From assembly GCA_035772405.1 (NCBI GenBank), contig JAYKKM010000118.1, positions 273,501 through 337,500 on the forward strand: a stretch of DNA of 64,000 bases, given 5' to 3'. Source of the DNA: Chrysogorgia sp. JL179-B06 (lineage: Eukaryota > Cnidaria > Anthozoa > Scleralcyonacea > Chrysogorgiidae). The notes under the pieces are model-generated. The model saw only the letters and a program-made list of their open reading frames with translations. It was not told the origin of the DNA and made no database searches. This document shows, in pieces, positions 60,573-64,000 of this stretch (within the stretch, counting starts at the first letter, position 1; each line of letters opens with the position of its first letter). Both the position numbers and the translations under genes were made by a program.

Positions 60573-60777
60573 GTGGTCGGTGACGCGTTGGAACAAATGC
60601 ACTCGGAAATGCGGCTCCGGTCGACAACATCGCCATGTTTTTTGCATGAAACAGTTTACCAACGGCACCATATCACGAGCCTCACACAACATTTGCACTA
60701 AAGATAAACCATCATCTATACAAAATTGTTTTCTCCGCAGCTGTCGTGTCAAATGGCCCACCAAATCATGGACAAGG
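60573..60777 (+). CDS. Thrombospondin type-1 repeat exon of a third gene, partial
   Basis: The exon is bounded by AG at 60571-60572 and GT at 60778-60779, starts in phase 1 and ends in phase 0. It reads WSVTRWNKCTRKCGSGRQ at its start and has six cysteines in all, with the WxxW and CxxxCGxG pattern of TSP1 repeats as in ADAMTS, ADAMTS-like and related extracellular proteins. It covers about 68 residues, one full repeat. No neighbouring exon could be recognised on either side, so the gene identity, other domains and extent are unknown. The minus-strand reading frame over the same bases is a shadow. Confidence 0.7.
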
Positions 60778-62258
60778 GTAATAATGATATAGTTACGATA
60801 GATAGGCAGAATCTCTGTCTTGGCAGCCTCACAAAAATTGCGCTGGAAAATCAATGATCAGATTATATTGCCATGAGGGGAGACTCTTCGGTACTTGCCC
60901 AAACGAACAAACAGACGAGTGGACTAGACAGATAGATGGGTGAACAGTCAGACTATAGGTCAGACGGACGCATGGTCGGTTCATGGTCGGACGGACACAG
61001 ACAGATAATAGTCTGTTTACGCCATTTCGGCACCATGACATCACCTTAAACCACTCAATCTCGCACCCAAGGGTCTTATCTCCGACCCACTATAGGTAAC
61101 CACTATTATCTCAAACAGACAGTCGGCCAACGCCTCGTGGAAGGTCGACGAGGTCGACGAGGTGTTTCCTCCACGGTGGAAGGTCGGCGAAAATGGCCCT
61201 GGGATCGGCTGGTCACATGACACCCAGAATTTCTGGGTGTTTAGATGATAATTTTTGTGGTCTTTGTTCCATTGCCTTTGTCTACTTTGTTGACCTGAAT
61301 AATTGAGAAATATTCAATGCTCTTCAGAGTTGTTCATGTCGGCATTCGTAGGCATAAAAGCAGCTAACAAGCTTAATAATCCCCCATATACATGGTTATC
61401 TCTTACAAAAGGTATGAAGAAGCATATATCCAATTTAGCGAAAGCTATCACTTTCGCCGACCTTCCGCCGTGGAGGCAAAATGCCCTGGGAACGAGGTTG
61501 CTCAACAGGGGAAATGTCCCCGCAACATGCCCCCGCGATTTGTCGCCGCGTGTGTCCTAACCTTTAAGAGCGGTGAGCAGGACAAGGCTAACAATTGAAT
61601 TCAATAGATAATTAAAAATTCACGGGATGTATATGGATACAGCCCTGCGTTGTATACATATACACAGGGCCGTCGCGAAGGGGATTGAGCAGGGGGGTGT
61701 GAGAATTAATTTTGCCGACAAATGGGCGTGGTCATTGGGTGTGGTCGTTCAAAAATAATAAACCCAGACATGAACGACCAAACTACAAAAAACTCCAACT
61801 CACAGGAAAGATGGAACTATCAGTATATTGGCTTCTAGGGGGTCAATGAAAGTGGGGTTTAACTAAAAGAATAGTATAGAAAGGCCTGGCGTTAATCACA
61901 CTTCACTTCCTCTGCTGTATATCTCGTGATTTCGATTTTCGAACAGTAATTTGCTGTCTTGCCGAAAAAAGATTTGCCGACAAAAGTTGGGGCTTGCTAA
62001 TCGAGGATGATCATGGAATCTTGTTGGTCAGCAGTCACATCAGGGTTAGGAAGACACTTAAATAGTGCCTATGAAACGAAAATTAAGTTTGTTTTATTTG
62101 AAAGAACTTTCAAAATAATGAAGAATATTAATTTACAGCTCTTTCATATTTCACTTCGTTCTCGAGATATTTAGACTTATGTGATATTCAAATGAGATGA
62201 CCTATGACGTCAAAAGGTTTGCAATACATTTTAACATATTGGAAAATCGTGTATATCT
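60778..62258. other. Probable intron after the TSP1 exon, nothing firm
   Basis: No further TSP1 exon is recognised. A short GTCGACGAG tandem lies at 61145-61165. A half-arm of the MITE D type (AAATTAAGTTTG, GAAAGAACTTTCAAAATAAT) is at about 62078-62215. Open frames at 61303-61598 carry no recognisable domain. Confidence 0.45.
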
Positions 62259-62733
62259 TTAAAGGACATTGGCAACAAAAATTAAGTTTGTCTAATATTA
62301 AAGAACTCGTAAAATGATAGAGCAACACCTTTTACAACTTTCCCGTAGTTTACTTCGTTTTTGAAATATCTCAGTTTGTTTGATATGTAAATGAGATGGT
62401 CTCTGACGTCAGGTAGAGAATTTTCACTCATTAAAAAATATATTATATCTCAGTGATTGCTAAGTTTACAACGTTCATTATCATGGGGAGTTGTTATACG
62501 CACATTTTCAAGTAAATTTGTGGAACAAACTTGAAGATGTAACTAATATTTTAATGAGTGAAAATTCTCCACCCAACACCTGACGTCAGACACCATCTCA
62601 TTTACATATCAAACAAACTGAAATATTTCAAAAACGAAGTAAAATACGTGAAAGTTGTAAAAGGTGTTGCTCTATCATTTTACGAGTTCTTTCATATTAG
62701 ACAAACTTAATTTTTGTTGCCAATATCCTGTAA
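62259..62733. mobile_element. TTAA-type MITE D
   Basis: Left end TTAAAGGACATTGGCAACAA; the right end is the near complement TTGTTGCCAATATCCTGTAA, with the terminal TTAA mutated. The inner arms (CTCGTAAAATGATAGAGCAA) are close relatives of MITE A arms, so A and D belong to one family. Confidence 0.75.
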
Positions 62734-63711
62734 GATTATTAAAGAAAATCATCTGAAACTTTGCATGTGGATACAAACCACTAAACTGAAGAACATCGTT
62801 CAAGTTTTATGGTCACCATGGTAACAAGTTAGTTTTCAGACATCTTGATTTTAAAATAAAATAATTGTTTTTCTTCCGTTCCAAACATTTTCCAGTTGGT
62901 ACTGTGAGTGCACGATTGCTTGAAAAGCCGTTCACTCACGGGGGGGAATAAATATCCCGAATAAATCACTGTACACCAGAGAACTGCAGTCAAATGTTTA
63001 TTACTGTTAAACCTACGTTCCACAGGCACAGATTCTGTTACTCGATCTTCGATTACGATAACCGCCGTTCATACGTTATACGGAAACGACGCTAACTTGT
63101 CTAAACAAGTAAGACAGGTAACGAAGTGCTATAAACAAAGCACCATACAGTCAACTAACATAAATTACAAAAACAGTCCTAACTATTAATAGCGCCCGTC
63201 GAGATGACGTCAGTAGCGATGTTTGTCCGCTTTTACCCATAATTCTTGCGGCCATAACAAAAGAAATAGCGCATTTGCAATCATTTGTGAGTCAAATTTG
63301 GTTTGTTTGTCCGCTTTTTCAGCTATTAATAGCAGCCAGACTCTACGCTATTAAACGATTAACCTATGACAAGAACTGGTATCATGATAATAAAATAAAG
63401 AATATAAACTTACATCTGTGTCCTTTCGTTATACGATATCCATATATATATGTTCTATAAGCTCCTAGATGTGTTCTCCTTGGAAGTCAACGACAATGAC
63501 CTTTATAAACTTCTCAGACCATATTCTTTTGTTCTTCGTCGGTTTTTAACTTTTCCGTAATGACCTTCATTCTAAAAGCAGGCGGTGGTATTTGATTTCT
63601 CCGGGGGAAATGCGGTTGAAAGTTATTACGGCAAAATAAAAACCGGGCACCAGGTTATTACGGAAAAGTACGAAAAGTAATAACCTCCGACCAATTTATC
63701 TTGAAAATTAG
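62734..63711. other. Right-end intergenic/intronic DNA, nothing firm
   Basis: No exon or clear element is recognised. TTATTACGG and its neighbours repeat near 63625-63690. Confidence 0.45.
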
Positions 63712-64000
63712 CATAACAAATATTTATTGTATTTGGAACAAAACCATGCATACACACAACGTAATAATAATAATAAACCATGCATACACACAACGTAATA
63801 ATAGAATGCATTTCCAATTCCCTAATTAATGCTCTCTTTTTAAAACAAGTTATTTGAAGCATGATAATTAGAAAACCTCCGAAGAACAAAAGAATATTGT
63901 CTGCTCAGCATATAAACAAGTTAAAGTATTCGGGTATCGGTTTTTATTCAATTGTAAAGACCTCGGGCATGCGGCCCTCGGTCTTCACAGTTGAATAAAA
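63712..64000. repeat. Tandem duplication and terminal hairpin
   Basis: ACCATGCATACACACAACGT occurs twice within 63740-63800. At 63942-64000, TTTTATTCAATTGTAAAGAC followed by CTCGGG pairs with the complement at the window end, around a GCATGCGG loop. This is probably a MITE end cut by the window. Confidence 0.65.

Overview
This window is nuclear DNA of an animal. It is AT-rich and intron-rich, with tiny exons separated by introns packed with mobile elements and satellites. Penelope-like elements with a GIY-YIG nuclease, many foldback and TIR elements, and the quality of the protein matches suggest a marine invertebrate such as a cnidarian or sponge. The species is inferred loosely and I do not claim it.

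Three host genes can be supported by spliced reading frames. (1) 537-9695, minus strand: the 5' part of a NEDD4-family HECT E3 ubiquitin ligase. Nine exons encode the start codon and the whole C2 domain in continuous phase; the WW and HECT parts lie beyond the left edge. (2) 10560-59332, plus strand: a complete DENND3 homologue in about 46 exons, encoding roughly 1,300 residues. It has a tripartite DENN domain (Rab GEF), a helical linker, a PH-like 'PHenn' module and a C-terminal WD40 propeller. All junctions but one (exons 3/4) keep phase. (3) 60573-60777, plus strand: one exon with a thrombospondin type-1 repeat, from a third gene. Genes 1 and 2 are divergent, with 864 bp between start codons that probably hold a shared promoter.

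The rest is accessory DNA, mostly inside introns. From left to right: a Penelope-like element nested in another (988-3092) and a second decayed copy (4509-5527); TATGATACGC-type minisatellites (5.8-6.6 kb); an hAT-type element with an 8-bp target duplication inside a tRNA-derived SINE (12.4-14.6 kb); TTCCTAATCC and TTTC satellites (15.4-17.6 kb); a 34-bp minisatellite (18.4-19.1 kb); LINE 3' remnants (20.1, 23.2, 25.7-26.6, 52.3 kb); more Penelope and SINE copies and foldback MITEs (28.5-32.7 kb); a (TTACA)n satellite (33.2-35.0 kb); four TTAA-ended MITEs (35.1, 40.0, 51.0, 62.3 kb); nested TIR elements (40.6-42.1 kb); a 4.16-kb, GC-rich, almost fully palindromic element with a MADF-like gene in both arms (43155-47315); a MITE carrying a 17-bp minisatellite (48.1-49.4 kb); a Harbinger remnant (50.0-50.8 kb); and a 2.8-kb hexanucleotide satellite in the last DENND3 intron (56.1-58.9 kb).

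The strongest candidate for something undescribed is the giant palindromic element at 43155-47315. Next are the tRNA-derived elements that repeatedly occur as inverted pairs. All family names come from recalled similarity; no database search was run.
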